From the NCBI GenBank assembly GCA_035359995.1, contig DAORZT010000006.1, forward strand, positions 7,371 through 71,370: 64,000 nucleotides of DNA. The letters run 5' to 3'. Both the position numbers and the translations under genes were made by a program. The notes under the pieces are model-generated. The model did not search any database, was not told the origin of the DNA, and saw nothing but the letters and a program-made list of their open reading frames with translations. Shown in pieces: positions 1 to 8,195 of the stretch (the stretch's first letter is position 1; every line of letters begins with the position of its first letter). Source of the stretch: JAKPCT01 sp029553165 (GTDB lineage Bacteria > Bacillota > UBA4882 > UBA8346).

Positions 1-1
1 A

Positions 2-1156
2 ATTGTTGAAATTTTTAAATTTTTGCACCGTTTAGGCGGACCAAAGGGGATTATTCGGCAGACCGAATTCTTCTTATATAGCAAGAAAGATAAAGAAGCT
101 GTTACCAAGTGTTTAGAGTTGGGTTATGATTTCCCAGAGATTACGAGTTGGATCCGCGCAGTTAAGGAAGATTTTCAACTGGTTAAAGATATGGGTCTTA
201 AGGAGACGGGGATTTTAGCCAGTTGTTCCGACTACCACATCTTTAAAAAGCTGAAGATGACTCGGAAGCAAGCGATGGAACAATTTCTCTCAATTGTGAA
301 AAGTGCTTTGGAGATTGGAGTTATTCCGCGGGTCCATTTAGAAGATATTACCCGGGCTGATTTTTACGGGTTTGTTGTTCCTTTTGTTTTAGAGTTGATG
401 AAGCTTCAGGAAGAGACTAAGATTCCGATCAAGGTCAGAGCCTGTGATACGCTGGGTTTTGGAGTAAGCTATCCGGGTGTTGCTTTACCAAGGAGTGTTC
501 CGGGAATTATTTATGGTCTGTGGCATCATGCCGGTGTGCCAAGCGAACAGCTTGAGTGGCATGGGCATAATGACTTTTACAAAGCGGTTTCAAACGCCAG
601 CACCGCATGGCTTTATGGTTGTTCGGGAATAAATTGTACTTTGCTTGGTATCGGTGAACGAACCGGTAATTGTCCACTGGAAGCAATGGTTTTTGAATAT
701 GCGTCGTTACGGGGAACACTTGATGGAATGGATACTACGGTAATTACGGAGATCGCTGATTACTATACCAGAGAGATCGGTTATCATATTCCACCAATGA
801 CGCCTTTGGTTGGAAGAGAGTTTAATTTTACCCGCTCCGGAATTCATGCTGATGGCTTACTAAAAGATGAAGAGATCTACAATATTTTTAATACGGAAAA
901 ACTGCTAAACCGTAAAGTTGTTGTGGCTGTTAATGAACATTCAGGAGCAGCAGGAATTGCCCATTGGATCAACAGTTACTTTAACTTAAAGGATGAACGG
1001 CGGATTGAGAAACGGGATCCAAGAATGTTAAAGTTAAAAGAATGGGTCGATAAACAATATGAAGAAGGACGCAATACGGTTATCGGAGACCATGAACTTG
1101 TCGAATTCCTTCAGGCAGAGATTCCGGAGCTGTGGGAAGAGGTTAACCGGAGGTAA
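2..1156 (+). CDS. Re-citrate synthase / homocitrate synthase-like DRE-TIM metallolyase (5' truncated by window edge)
   Basis: The reading frame is open through the left edge, so the first ATG or TTG seen is not the true start. The protein belongs to the LeuA/homocitrate synthase DRE-TIM family, which condenses acetyl-CoA with a 2-oxoacid. Visible hallmarks are the metal-binding HGHND, the GIGERTGN loop and a C-terminal FTRSGIHADGLLK stretch. The start of the fragment (FLHRLGGPKG, RQTEFFLYS) and LPRSVP resemble, from memory, the Re-citrate synthase group described from Clostridium kluyveri, which makes citrate in strict anaerobes. Genome annotations often call such proteins 2-isopropylmalate synthase. 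Family assignment is firm; the exact substrate is inference. A terminator follows directly. Confidence 0.85.
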   Translation: MVEIFKFLHRLGGPKGIIRQTEFFLYSKKDKEAVTKCLELGYDFPEITSWIRAVKEDFQLVKDMGLKETGILASCSDYHIFKKLKMTRKQAMEQFLSIVKSALEIGVIPRVHLEDITRADFYGFVVPFVLELMKLQEETKIPIKVRACDTLGFGVSYPGVALPRSVPGIIYGLWHHAGVPSEQLEWHGHNDFYKAVSNASTAWLYGCSGINCTLLGIGERTGNCPLEAMVFEYASLRGTLDGMDTTVITEIADYYTREIGYHIPPMTPLVGREFNFTRSGIHADGLLKDEEIYNIFNTEKLLNRKVVVAVNEHSGAAGIAHWINSYFNLKDERRIEKRDPRMLKLKEWVDKQYEEGRNTVIGDHELVEFLQAEIPELWEEVNRR

Positions 1157-1170
1157 ATTGTGGTGAGTTA

Positions 1171-1199
1171 GAAAGGACAAATTTTTGTCCTTTTCTTTG
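1171..1199 (+). terminator. Rho-independent terminator after the citrate synthase-like gene
   Basis: Near-perfect inverted repeat AAAGGACAAA / TTTGTCCTTT with a 2-nt loop, followed by a T-rich tail. It lies 15 nt past the stop codon. Confidence 0.75.
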
Positions 1200-1219
1200 T
1201 GTAAATCAAGAGGTATCTA

Positions 1220-1345
1220 ATGACTGAAATAGAAAAAAACCTTAAAATAAATGTCAAAGTTAGTATCGAAGATAATTTTGTCTCCAATTTGATTAAAGTT
1301 AAGAAACTATTACCAATAGGTAAAAAAAGTACTAAAAGAGAATAA
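1220..1345 (+). CDS. possible small protein, 41 aa, unknown
   Basis: A short ATG frame preceded by AAGAGGT at a suitable distance encodes a lysine-rich 41-residue peptide with no family I recognise. It lies after the terminator of the preceding gene and before rlpA, in an AT-rich 258-nt gap that otherwise holds nothing I can identify. There is no conserved domain, signal peptide or operon partner. It may be a chance ORF, and the only support is the ribosome-binding-site-like spacing. Confidence 0.2.
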   Translation: MTEIEKNLKINVKVSIEDNFVSNLIKVKKLLPIGKKSTKRE

Positions 1346-1414
1346 GTTTGATAAAATATAAACTGGTCATAATAGATCAAAATATCAAAATTAGAAAACG
1401 AGGAATAAATAAGT

Positions 1415-2122
1415 ATGAAGCATCAGATAAGAATAGCGGCAATTTTTTTGATGCTGGTGTTACTCGTTGTCTCGATTCAAACTAATGCCAGCAGTAACAT
1501 CTTCTCTTATGTTTCAGGCAAGACTGGCTTTGTAGTGGTTGGACAGGAAACGATCATTAAAATTGTAGGTAGTTTCGAAGGTGTTAATGTATCAAGACGT
1601 GTAAAACTGATTGAAATAAGGCTTAAACGGATTGCGGCAGGCAATGACTTTAATGCGGCGAATTTAGTTATGACAGAACGAAATAACAAAGTTGGGCTCA
1701 CATATAATGACCAATGGTTAGTGATTGCCGATCCACAGAGTGCCTATTCGCAAAAAGTAACCCAATTTGAGTTGGCAGAATTATGGCGTGCAAATTTAGT
1801 CAGGGTGTTTGGTGAAACACAAGATTATACTGTTAGTGAAGAAATTATTGGGGTTGCTTCTTGGTATGGCCGTGAATTTCGTGGACGTAAGACCGCTAAT
1901 GGTGAACGGTTTGATGAAACTAAATATACTGCTGCCCATCGGAGCCTCCCTTTTGGGACTAAAGTAAGGGTGACCAACTTAGAAAATAATCTTTCGGTGA
2001 TAGTTACCATTAATGATCGTGGTCCTTGGACCAAGAACCGGATTATTGACCTGTCATGGGCTGCCGCTAAAGCGATTGGAATTAAAGGTATTGGAAGAGT
2101 TAAATTGGAGGTATTAAACTGA
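1415..2122 (+). CDS. rlpA: RlpA-like double-psi beta-barrel secreted protein
   Basis: 235 aa. Residues 1-26 form a signal peptide (basic start, long hydrophobic core, NASS cleavage region). Residues about 30-140 form an N-terminal domain I cannot name; it resembles the pre-barrel region of some cyanobacterial and clostridial RlpA proteins. Residues 145-235 are the double-psi beta-barrel, with ASWYG, TANGERFD, YTAAHR, LPFGT and INDRGPW typical of RlpA lytic transglycosylases or cell-wall proteins. It acts outside the membrane on peptidoglycan or glycan. There is no SPOR domain, so septal targeting as in Gram-negative RlpA is not implied. GAGGA precedes the ATG. It is monocistronic, with the cys T-box promoter starting about 30 nt downstream. 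Confidence 0.85.
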   Translation: MKHQIRIAAIFLMLVLLVVSIQTNASSNIFSYVSGKTGFVVVGQETIIKIVGSFEGVNVSRRVKLIEIRLKRIAAGNDFNAANLVMTERNNKVGLTYNDQWLVIADPQSAYSQKVTQFELAELWRANLVRVFGETQDYTVSEEIIGVASWYGREFRGRKTANGERFDETKYTAAHRSLPFGTKVRVTNLENNLSVIVTINDRGPWTKNRIIDLSWAAAKAIGIKGIGRVKLEVLN

Positions 2123-2152
2123 AGTGGATTTCGCTTAAAAGATAATTAAGTA

Positions 2153-2182
2153 TTGATTTATAGGGGGTTGATCAGCTATAAT
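2153..2182 (+). promoter_or_regulatory. sigma-A-type promoter of the cysE-cysS T-box transcript
   Basis: TTGATT (-35) and a consensus TATAAT (-10) separated by 18 nt, immediately upstream of the T-box leader. Confidence 0.7.
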
Positions 2183-2189
2183 TTATATA

Positions 2190-2412
2190 AAAACGATGAT
2201 GGGGAACAAACTGTTTTAACGTATGCAGAGAGGGTAGACGTGGTGTAACTACCTTACGTAATAATTGTTTTTGCCCCCCGGAGTGACATGACGAAATTTT
2301 TTAGTAGTCAGTTCGGGTTTGCCCGTTATAGCAGCTAAAAGTGGGGTTTATCTAAACCTAAACAGAGTGGAACCACGGAATTCTTCGTCTCTGATATGAG
2401 CGAAGTTTTTTT
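2190..2412 (+). ncRNA. T-box riboswitch (tRNA-Cys responsive)
   Basis: A structured leader between the promoter and cysE. It contains a Stem I region with a GGGG...CCCC base, a putative specifier codon TGC (Cys) at 2224-2226 in a GTA-TGC-AGA context, an internal hairpin CGGG-TTT-CCCG, and the T-box core AGAGTGG-AACCACGG at 2364-2378. The expression-platform terminator follows at 2383-2412. Uncharged tRNA-Cys would bind and favour antitermination. The TGC specifier agrees with the downstream genes for cysteine synthesis and cysteinyl-tRNA charging. Confidence 0.93.
2383..2412 (+). terminator. T-box expression-platform terminator
   Basis: Hairpin CTTCG-(T)-CTC / GAG-CGAAG followed by seven T residues. 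Its 5' side follows the T-box core directly, as expected for the alternative terminator/antiterminator fold. Confidence 0.85.
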
Positions 2413-2538
2413 ATTTTTGATTCCCAATACCAGGATTATGATAATAGAATATAGTAATTTAGGACCAAAATTATTATATTACGAACGTCATGGGTTGGTT
2501 CAAAATTGAATGGTTGTAAATCAAGAAGGGGGGTAAAG

Positions 2539-3180
2539 ATGTTTAGACATTTACGAGAAGATATTCAAACGGTTTTCGAACGTGATCCGGCAGCCAAATC
2601 TTGGTTTGAGGTCCTGTTATGTTATCCCGGAATTCACGCCTTAATTTGCCATCGGATCAATCATTGGCTTTATAATCATAAATTGTTTACGTTAGCCAGA
2701 TTTTTATCTCAAGTAGCCCGGTTTTTTACCGGGATAGAGATTCATCCGGGAGCGAAGATTGGCAGGAGGTTTTTTATTGACCATGGTGCTGGAGTAGTTA
2801 TTGGTGAAACGACCGAAATCGGTGATGATGTTACTATTTATCAGGGAGTAACACTTGGTGGTACCGGAAAAGAGAAGGGGAAACGCCATCCTACCATTGG
2901 TAATGGTGTAATGATCTCGGCCGGGGCAAAAGTATTGGGTTCATTTGTAGTAGGAGATAATGCTAAAATTGGAGCGGGTGCAGTAGTGTTAAAAGAAGTC
3001 CCACCTAATGCCACAGTGGTTGGCGTGCCGGGTAGAGTAGTGATTCAGGACGGAGTTCGCGTAACCCAAGGAGTTGACTTGGCACATAATAATTTACCTG
3101 ATCCGATTATGAAGATGATCGAGAGCATGGAGCAACGAATCAATGAATTGGAACAAACAATAGCGAAACTAAAGCAATAA
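2539..3180 (+). CDS. cysE: serine O-acetyltransferase
   Basis: 213 aa from the ATG that follows AAGGGGGG; a longer in-frame reading from a TTG at 2506 lacks a ribosome site. It transfers acetyl from acetyl-CoA to L-serine, giving O-acetylserine for cysteine synthesis in the cytoplasm. The N-terminal helical part (1-60) is followed by hexapeptide repeats forming a left-handed beta-helix, with IHPGAKIG, FIDHGAGVVIGET, TIYQGVTLGGTG and GAGAVVLKEVP. The last 25 residues are a coiled-coil-like tail. It is first in a T-box-controlled operon with cysS, 38 nt upstream of it. Confidence 0.96.
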   Translation: MFRHLREDIQTVFERDPAAKSWFEVLLCYPGIHALICHRINHWLYNHKLFTLARFLSQVARFFTGIEIHPGAKIGRRFFIDHGAGVVIGETTEIGDDVTIYQGVTLGGTGKEKGKRHPTIGNGVMISAGAKVLGSFVVGDNAKIGAGAVVLKEVPPNATVVGVPGRVVIQDGVRVTQGVDLAHNNLPDPIMKMIESMEQRINELEQTIAKLKQ

Positions 3181-3218
3181 TTTGAATAAGAAATTTTCTT
3201 GGGAGGACATAGCTGAAA

Positions 3219-4661
3219 ATGACGTTAAAAGTATATAATACTTTAACCAAAACAAAAGAAGAATTCATTCCGAAAGAACCTGGAAAAGTGAGTATTTATG
3301 CTTGTGGAATCACACCATATAACTATGCGCACATTGGTAATTCGCGACCGGCCGTATTTTGGGATTGTGTGCGCCGCTTTTTAAAATACCGTGGTTATCA
3401 AATTCATTTTGTTCAAAACTTTACTGATGTTGATGATAAGATTATTAACCGGGCGAATCAATTACAACAACATCCATTGGAATTGGCAGCCGAGTACGCC
3501 AAGATTTACTTAGAAGATTTAGAAAAGTTAAATGTATTAAAGGCTGATGATTATCCCAAGGTTTCGGAGCATATTCCGGAAGTAATTAATATGATTCAGG
3601 TATTAATTGAAAAGGGATATGCCTATGAAGTAAATGGCGATGTTTATTATGAGGTCCGTAAATTTAAAGATTATGGGAAATTATCCGGACGCGATCTTGA
3701 TGATTTGCAGGCCGGAGCAAGAGTTGAAGTGAATGAGGCGAAGCGGGATCCGATGGACTTTGCGCTGTGGAAGGCTGCCAAACCAGGGGAGATCAGTTGG
3801 GATTCACCATGGGGCAAAGGACGGCCCGGATGGCATATTGAATGTTCGGCAATGTCAATTAAATATTTAGATGGTGGTTTTGATATGCATGGTGGGGGTG
3901 AAGATCTGGTTTTTCCGCATCATGAGAATGAAATTGCGCAATCCGAAGCATACCTGGGTTCAGTCTTTGCCCGATACTGGTTACACAACGCGTTTGTAAC
4001 GGTTAGTGGTGAACGGATGGGGAAATCAATGGGGAATTTCTCAACGATTCGTGATGTTATCAATCAGTTTCCACCGAAAGTGGTTCGCTTTTGGCTGATT
4101 GGAACCCATTACCGAAATCCGATCGGATTTGGCGCAGAAGAACTGCAGGCGGCAGCAAGAGGTTTAGAACGTTTGGAAACAGCCAAATTCAACTGGGAAC
4201 ATCTATTAAGTCAACAGCTAAGCGGTAATGATACTGATGCTAATGAAGCAGAGATTAGTTCGATCAAAGACCGAATCGCCAAAACCAAACAAGAATTTAT
4301 CACAGGAATGGAAGATGATTTTAATACTCCACAGGCGTTAGCCAGTTTATATGAGCTGGTCAGAGAAGTAAACCGTTGGACGCAGGACAAAGCCTTTAGT
4401 TTAACTTTAGTTACTAAAGGAGCATTAAAGGAAGCCTATGATGTCCTGGTCGAACTGGGGGATGTTCTGGGAATCTTCTATCAGGAGCAGGCGGGTAATC
4501 CTGCCATTGATGTTGCCGAGATTGAGAGTTTAATCGAACAACGTACTCAAGCCAAGAAAGATAAAAACTGGGCATTGGCGGACCAGATCCGTGACCAACT
4601 AAAAGCTAAAGGAGTAATCTTAGAAGACACTCCTCAAGGAGTAAGATGGCGGCTGGAGTAG
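3219..4661 (+). CDS. cysS: cysteinyl-tRNA synthetase
   Basis: 480 aa, full length class I synthetase that charges tRNA-Cys. The signature HIGN is at 38-41 and the KMSKS-type loop reads RMGKS at 266-270. The catalytic zinc ligands C29, C209, H234 and E238 are all present and match the E. coli positions. GGGAGGA lies 12 nt upstream of the ATG, slightly far. It is co-transcribed with cysE under the T-box. In many Bacillota mrnC follows directly; here it is 6.4 kb away. Confidence 0.97.
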   Translation: MTLKVYNTLTKTKEEFIPKEPGKVSIYACGITPYNYAHIGNSRPAVFWDCVRRFLKYRGYQIHFVQNFTDVDDKIINRANQLQQHPLELAAEYAKIYLEDLEKLNVLKADDYPKVSEHIPEVINMIQVLIEKGYAYEVNGDVYYEVRKFKDYGKLSGRDLDDLQAGARVEVNEAKRDPMDFALWKAAKPGEISWDSPWGKGRPGWHIECSAMSIKYLDGGFDMHGGGEDLVFPHHENEIAQSEAYLGSVFARYWLHNAFVTVSGERMGKSMGNFSTIRDVINQFPPKVVRFWLIGTHYRNPIGFGAEELQAAARGLERLETAKFNWEHLLSQQLSGNDTDANEAEISSIKDRIAKTKQEFITGMEDDFNTPQALASLYELVREVNRWTQDKAFSLTLVTKGALKEAYDVLVELGDVLGIFYQEQAGNPAIDVAEIESLIEQRTQAKKDKNWALADQIRDQLKAKGVILEDTPQGVRWRLE

Positions 4662-4730
4662 CCCTTTGCGACTTTTTAATTTTTTGTGAGATTCAAAAAA
4701 GATATATAGTAAAAAATTGGGGGAAGTGCA

Positions 4731-5792
4731 ATGTTGCAACAAATATTGCTTCATAATTATTTCAATAATCGAGTTTTAGACTATTTAACCTTTATTTTGA
4801 TTCTAATTGCAGGAATAATTGCAATTCAGATTATCAAAAAATATGTCTTAAAAAGTTTGGCCAAATGGGCGCAAAATAGCAAAAATCCACTTGATGACTT
4901 TATAATTGCCACAGTCAAACGAAATATTCTTCCATTGTTGTATTATGGAGTTTTTTACGTCAGTACACAAAGTTTAACCTTAGCCCGGATAATCGTTAAC
5001 GGAATTAGAAATCTGGGGGTTGCATTTGCTGTTTATTTTGGAATTAAGTTGCTAATGGAAGTAGTAGTTTATTTATTGGAGTCAGTGTGGTTAAATGATG
5101 AGGAGAATTCATCAAAAATTAAAGCAATAAAAGGAATTGTAGCTGTTGTAAAGGTCCTGCTTTGGGGATTCGCATTAGTACTTTTTCTTGATAATATTGG
5201 TGTAAAAATTTCCGCTTTGGTTGCCGGACTTGGAATCGGTGGTATTGCAGTTGCTTTAGCGGCACAGACCATTTTAGGTGATCTGTTTAGTTATTTCATT
5301 ATTTTCTTTGATCGCCCCTTTGAGTTGGGGGATTCGATTGTAATCGATAGTTTCAAGGGTACTGTCGAGTATATTGGTATCAAGACCACACGGCTTCGTA
5401 GTGTTGATGGGGAACAGGTTATTATCTCTAATAAAGATTTGACCAATTCCAAATTGAGGAACTTTAAGCGAATGGAACGACGCCGGGTCGCGTTTACGAT
5501 TGGAGTGGCTTATGAAACAAAATTAGAATCATTAAAGGAAATTCCCGGTATTATTTCAGATATTATTAGTAATATTGATAAGACAGAACTGGATCGAGTC
5601 CATTTTGCTTCATATGGTGATTATAGTTTGGGGTTTGATGTCGTATATTACGTACTGGATAAAGACTATAAGCGATATATGGATATTCAACAAGAGATTA
5701 ATTTTAAAATAAAAGAAGAGTTTGAAAAGCGCAGCATTAGGTTCGCCTATCCTACTCAAAACATTTACATTAATTCAAACAATCATTCTTAA
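4731..5792 (+). CDS. MscS-family small-conductance mechanosensitive channel
   Basis: 353 aa membrane protein. Hydrophobic helices lie at about 15-35, 65-120 and 135-190. The last carries the Gly/Ala-rich pore helix (VAGLGIGGIAVALAAQ, about residues 162-177), followed by FDRPFELGDSI, the start of the beta domain, and then the mixed alpha/beta vestibule. It releases solutes on hypo-osmotic shock. TGGGGGAAG precedes the ATG. It appears to be a single gene: 69 nt from cysS and ending in a terminator at 5843-5866. Confidence 0.92.
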   Translation: MLQQILLHNYFNNRVLDYLTFILILIAGIIAIQIIKKYVLKSLAKWAQNSKNPLDDFIIATVKRNILPLLYYGVFYVSTQSLTLARIIVNGIRNLGVAFAVYFGIKLLMEVVVYLLESVWLNDEENSSKIKAIKGIVAVVKVLLWGFALVLFLDNIGVKISALVAGLGIGGIAVALAAQTILGDLFSYFIIFFDRPFELGDSIVIDSFKGTVEYIGIKTTRLRSVDGEQVIISNKDLTNSKLRNFKRMERRRVAFTIGVAYETKLESLKEIPGIISDIISNIDKTELDRVHFASYGDYSLGFDVVYYVLDKDYKRYMDIQQEINFKIKEEFEKRSIRFAYPTQNIYINSNNHS

Positions 5793-5842
5793 TTCGAGTC
5801 TGTTCAACAAACGAAATTGAAAATCTATTTTGTTATAGATGT

Positions 5843-5866
5843 ACCGGTCAAATGGCCGGTTTTTTT
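5843..5866 (+). terminator. Rho-independent terminator after the MscS gene
   Basis: ACCGGTCA / TGGCCGGT stem with one G-T pair and a 2-nt loop, followed by seven T residues. Confidence 0.88.
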
Positions 5867-5964
5867 ATGTTAAAATAAGTAATTTACAATATATATCATG
5901 AATATATAATATATTATGAAGAAATTAATTTTAAAAAAAGGAAATTTGCAATAAATTGCAGAAT

Positions 5965-5995
5965 ATTCCATTAAATCATCGATTTTTAATGGAAT
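5965..5995 (+). repeat. inverted repeat upstream of the yuaF-like gene
   Basis: Perfect 11-nt arms ATTCCATTAAA / TTTAATGGAAT around a 9-nt centre, ending 10 nt before the ribosome-binding site of the NfeD-like gene. There is no T-run after it, so it is not a terminator. It could be an operator or a translation-modulating hairpin. The surrounding 215-nt gap otherwise holds only the preceding terminator and AT-rich sequence. Confidence 0.5.
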
Positions 5996-6020
5996 GTATT
6001 AAATTGGAGTGAATAAAAAG

Positions 6021-6593
6021 ATGGACCTGAATCTATGGTGGAGTAATTTACAATCATTTGAGAGATTTTTTTGGTTTTTGGCGATTCCATTTACGGTAGT
6101 TTTTCTATTTCAATTTTTATTAACATTCATTGGGAATGATGGCAACGCAGAAATTGATGGTGATTTTGATTTGGATGGAGTAGGAGACTCGGGGTTTCAT
6201 CTGTTTACTTTTACAAATATCATTATATTCTTTACAGCATTTGGATGGGCAGGAATTGTTGGGATTGGATGGGGATTTAGTCAGGTGGTCACAGTAATAT
6301 TTGCTTTCTTGGTTGGGATTGCATTGATGGTTGCAGTGGCTTCAATCTATTATTTGATGTCGAAGATGGTTGAAAGTGGTAACATTAATCTCCAAAACGC
6401 ACTTAATTCCACCGGGAAAGTATATTTACCAATACCAGCTAATCGAGAAGGAGTTGGTAAAGTCCAAATAACAGTTCAAGGGTCGTTTCGTGAAGTAGAT
6501 GCAGTGACTGATGGCGATTTATTACAGACTGGTATGCCGATTAAAGTGGTTGGAATTTTAAATGACGAAATAATTATTGTCGAGAAGATTTAA
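6021..6593 (+). CDS. NfeD-family membrane protein, YuaF-like, partner of flotillin
   Basis: 190 aa from the ATG at 6021, 9 nt after GGAGTGA; the GTG at 6009 overlaps that site. Membrane helices lie at about 13-38, 62-82 and 88-115, with a very acidic loop (EIDGDFDLDG) between the first two. A soluble C-terminal beta-rich OB-like domain (about 125-190) is typical of NfeD proteins. It sits 10 nt before a flotillin gene, the same arrangement as B. subtilis yuaF-floT, where the pair organises membrane microdomains. Function is inferred from this pairing and from topology. Confidence 0.78.
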   Translation: MDLNLWWSNLQSFERFFWFLAIPFTVVFLFQFLLTFIGNDGNAEIDGDFDLDGVGDSGFHLFTFTNIIIFFTAFGWAGIVGIGWGFSQVVTVIFAFLVGIALMVAVASIYYLMSKMVESGNINLQNALNSTGKVYLPIPANREGVGKVQITVQGSFREVDAVTDGDLLQTGMPIKVVGILNDEIIIVEKI

Positions 6594-6603
6594 GGGGAGG
6601 ATA

Positions 6604-8007
6604 ATGATGCAACAATTAGCATTAGTAACGATTATTTTATTAATAATATTTGTTGTTTTTTCAATGATTCTTAGCAGATACCGGAAATGTCCGTCGGACA
6701 AGATTCTGGTTATTTATGGAAAAATCGGTAAAACAACCGATGGTGTTACCCGGTCGGCCCGGTGTATTCATGGAGGAGCTTCATTTATTTTGCCGGTATT
6801 TCAGGCATACGAATATCTGGACTTAACACCATTCTCAATTGAAGTAAATTTAACGAAAGCACTAAGTAAGCAGAATATCCGGGTTGACGTTCCTTCCCGT
6901 TTTACGGTAGGGATATCAACTGAGCCAGGCGTAATGACCAATGCGGCTGAACGGTTGTTAGGAATGAAACAGGATCAGATCCAGGAGTTGGCCAAAGACA
7001 TTATTTTTGGACAATTGCGTTTGGTTATTGCCACAATGGATATTGAAGAGATCAACGCTGACCGCGATAAGTTTTTAGCAAATGTTTCAAACAATGTTGA
7101 AGCTGAGCTGAAAAAGATTGGTTTAAAGTTGATCAATGTTAACGTAACTGATATTAAAGATGAATCCGGATATATTGAAGCCCTTGGTAAAGAAGCTGCC
7201 GCAAAAGCGATTAATGATGCTAAAAAAAGTGTTGCCGAGAAAGATCGGGATGGTTCAATTGGTGAAGCTAATGCAAAACGGGATGAGCGAATTCAGGTAG
7301 CAGAGGCGAATGCCCGGGCTGTAGAGGGAGAAAACCAAGCCCGGATAACGATTGCTAACTCCGAGGCTGATCGGCGCGAAAAAGAAGCCGAAGCAAATCG
7401 CAAGGCAACTGCCGCTGAAAAGGTTCAAACGGCGAAGGCCTTAGAGGAAGCTTATGTGGCAGAACAAGAGGCTGAAAAAGCCCGTGCAGAAAGACAACGG
7501 GCTACCATGTTTGCAGATGTTGTTGTACCAGCCGAGATTGAAAAACAACAGATGGAGATTGCTGCGGAAGCGGAAGCGGAAAAGATCCGTCGTATGGCTA
7601 AAGGTGAAGCTGATGCAATTCTCGCCGAGATGGAAGCGCGTGCGAAAGGTATGTATGAGATTCTAAGCAAGCAAGCAGAAGGATTTAAAATGATCGTTGA
7701 TTCGGTTGGTGGCGATGCTCGTAATGCTGTTTTATTGATGGTAGCGGATAAATTGCCGGAATTAGTTAAAACGCAGGTTGAAGCAGTTAAAAATCTGAAG
7801 ATTGATAAGATTACCGTCTGGGATTCAATGGGAAAAGACGGAACACCAACCAGCGCCAATTTTATATCCGGGATGTTTAAATCGATCCCGCCGTTGGAAG
7901 ATATTTTTAGATCTGCGGGAATGGAATTACCGAATTACTTGGGAGAGAAGATTAATGAAAAAAATGAGAATTCCGGGGCAACGGCAATTGAGACGGAATC
8001 AAAGTAA
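6604..8007 (+). CDS. floT: flotillin family (SPFH/Band 7) scaffold protein
   Basis: 467 aa from the ATG after AAGGGGAGGA; an upstream in-frame reading from 6577 overlaps the previous gene. Residues 1-25 form a membrane anchor. The SPFH domain follows at about 35-190, then a long Ala/Glu-rich coiled coil (about 195-370, with repeated EA and AEAE runs) diagnostic of flotillins. The C-terminal segment contains the oligomerisation-type VLLMVADKLPELVKTQVEAV. It scaffolds lipid-raft-like membrane domains. It is translated with the NfeD-like gene upstream and ends at a perfect palindromic terminator. Confidence 0.93.
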   Translation: MMQQLALVTIILLIIFVVFSMILSRYRKCPSDKILVIYGKIGKTTDGVTRSARCIHGGASFILPVFQAYEYLDLTPFSIEVNLTKALSKQNIRVDVPSRFTVGISTEPGVMTNAAERLLGMKQDQIQELAKDIIFGQLRLVIATMDIEEINADRDKFLANVSNNVEAELKKIGLKLINVNVTDIKDESGYIEALGKEAAAKAINDAKKSVAEKDRDGSIGEANAKRDERIQVAEANARAVEGENQARITIANSEADRREKEAEANRKATAAEKVQTAKALEEAYVAEQEAEKARAERQRATMFADVVVPAEIEKQQMEIAAEAEAEKIRRMAKGEADAILAEMEARAKGMYEILSKQAEGFKMIVDSVGGDARNAVLLMVADKLPELVKTQVEAVKNLKIDKITVWDSMGKDGTPTSANFISGMFKSIPPLEDIFRSAGMELPNYLGEKINEKNENSGATAIETESK

Positions 8008-8013
8008 TTTTGT

Positions 8014-8040
8014 AAATGAGACCAATTGGTCTCATTTTTG
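8014..8040 (+). terminator. terminator after flotillin
   Basis: Perfect palindrome AAATGAGACCA / TGGTCTCATTT followed by a short T-run. The next 155 nt, up to the MBL gene, are AT-rich and hold nothing I can identify with confidence. Confidence 0.85.
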
Positions 8041-8195
8041 ATCAGATAAATTTTTGTTGTGGAAAGGAAGTTAATTAATTAAGACAGAATTAATATTATT
8101 AGTATTAAAAAGTGTAGAGTGCAACAAGACTTGGAAAATAACGACTAGATTACTTCGAAAGGCGACAGACTTTAGTGACCGAAAGGTGTGGGTTT

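Noticed and set aside
1168..1380. 70-codon minus-strand ORF in the gap before rlpA
   Set aside because: It is AT-rich, overlaps the terminator hairpin and has no ribosome site; it looks like chance.
7452..7859. 135-codon minus-strand ORF inside flotillin
   Set aside because: It arises from the Ala/Glu-rich codon pattern of the coiled coil on the other strand; it has no ribosome site and no recognisable domain.
8041..8195. Possible riboswitch before the MBL gene
   Set aside because: Several short GAAA-containing stems can be drawn, but no known riboswitch core was recognised and no convincing terminator follows.
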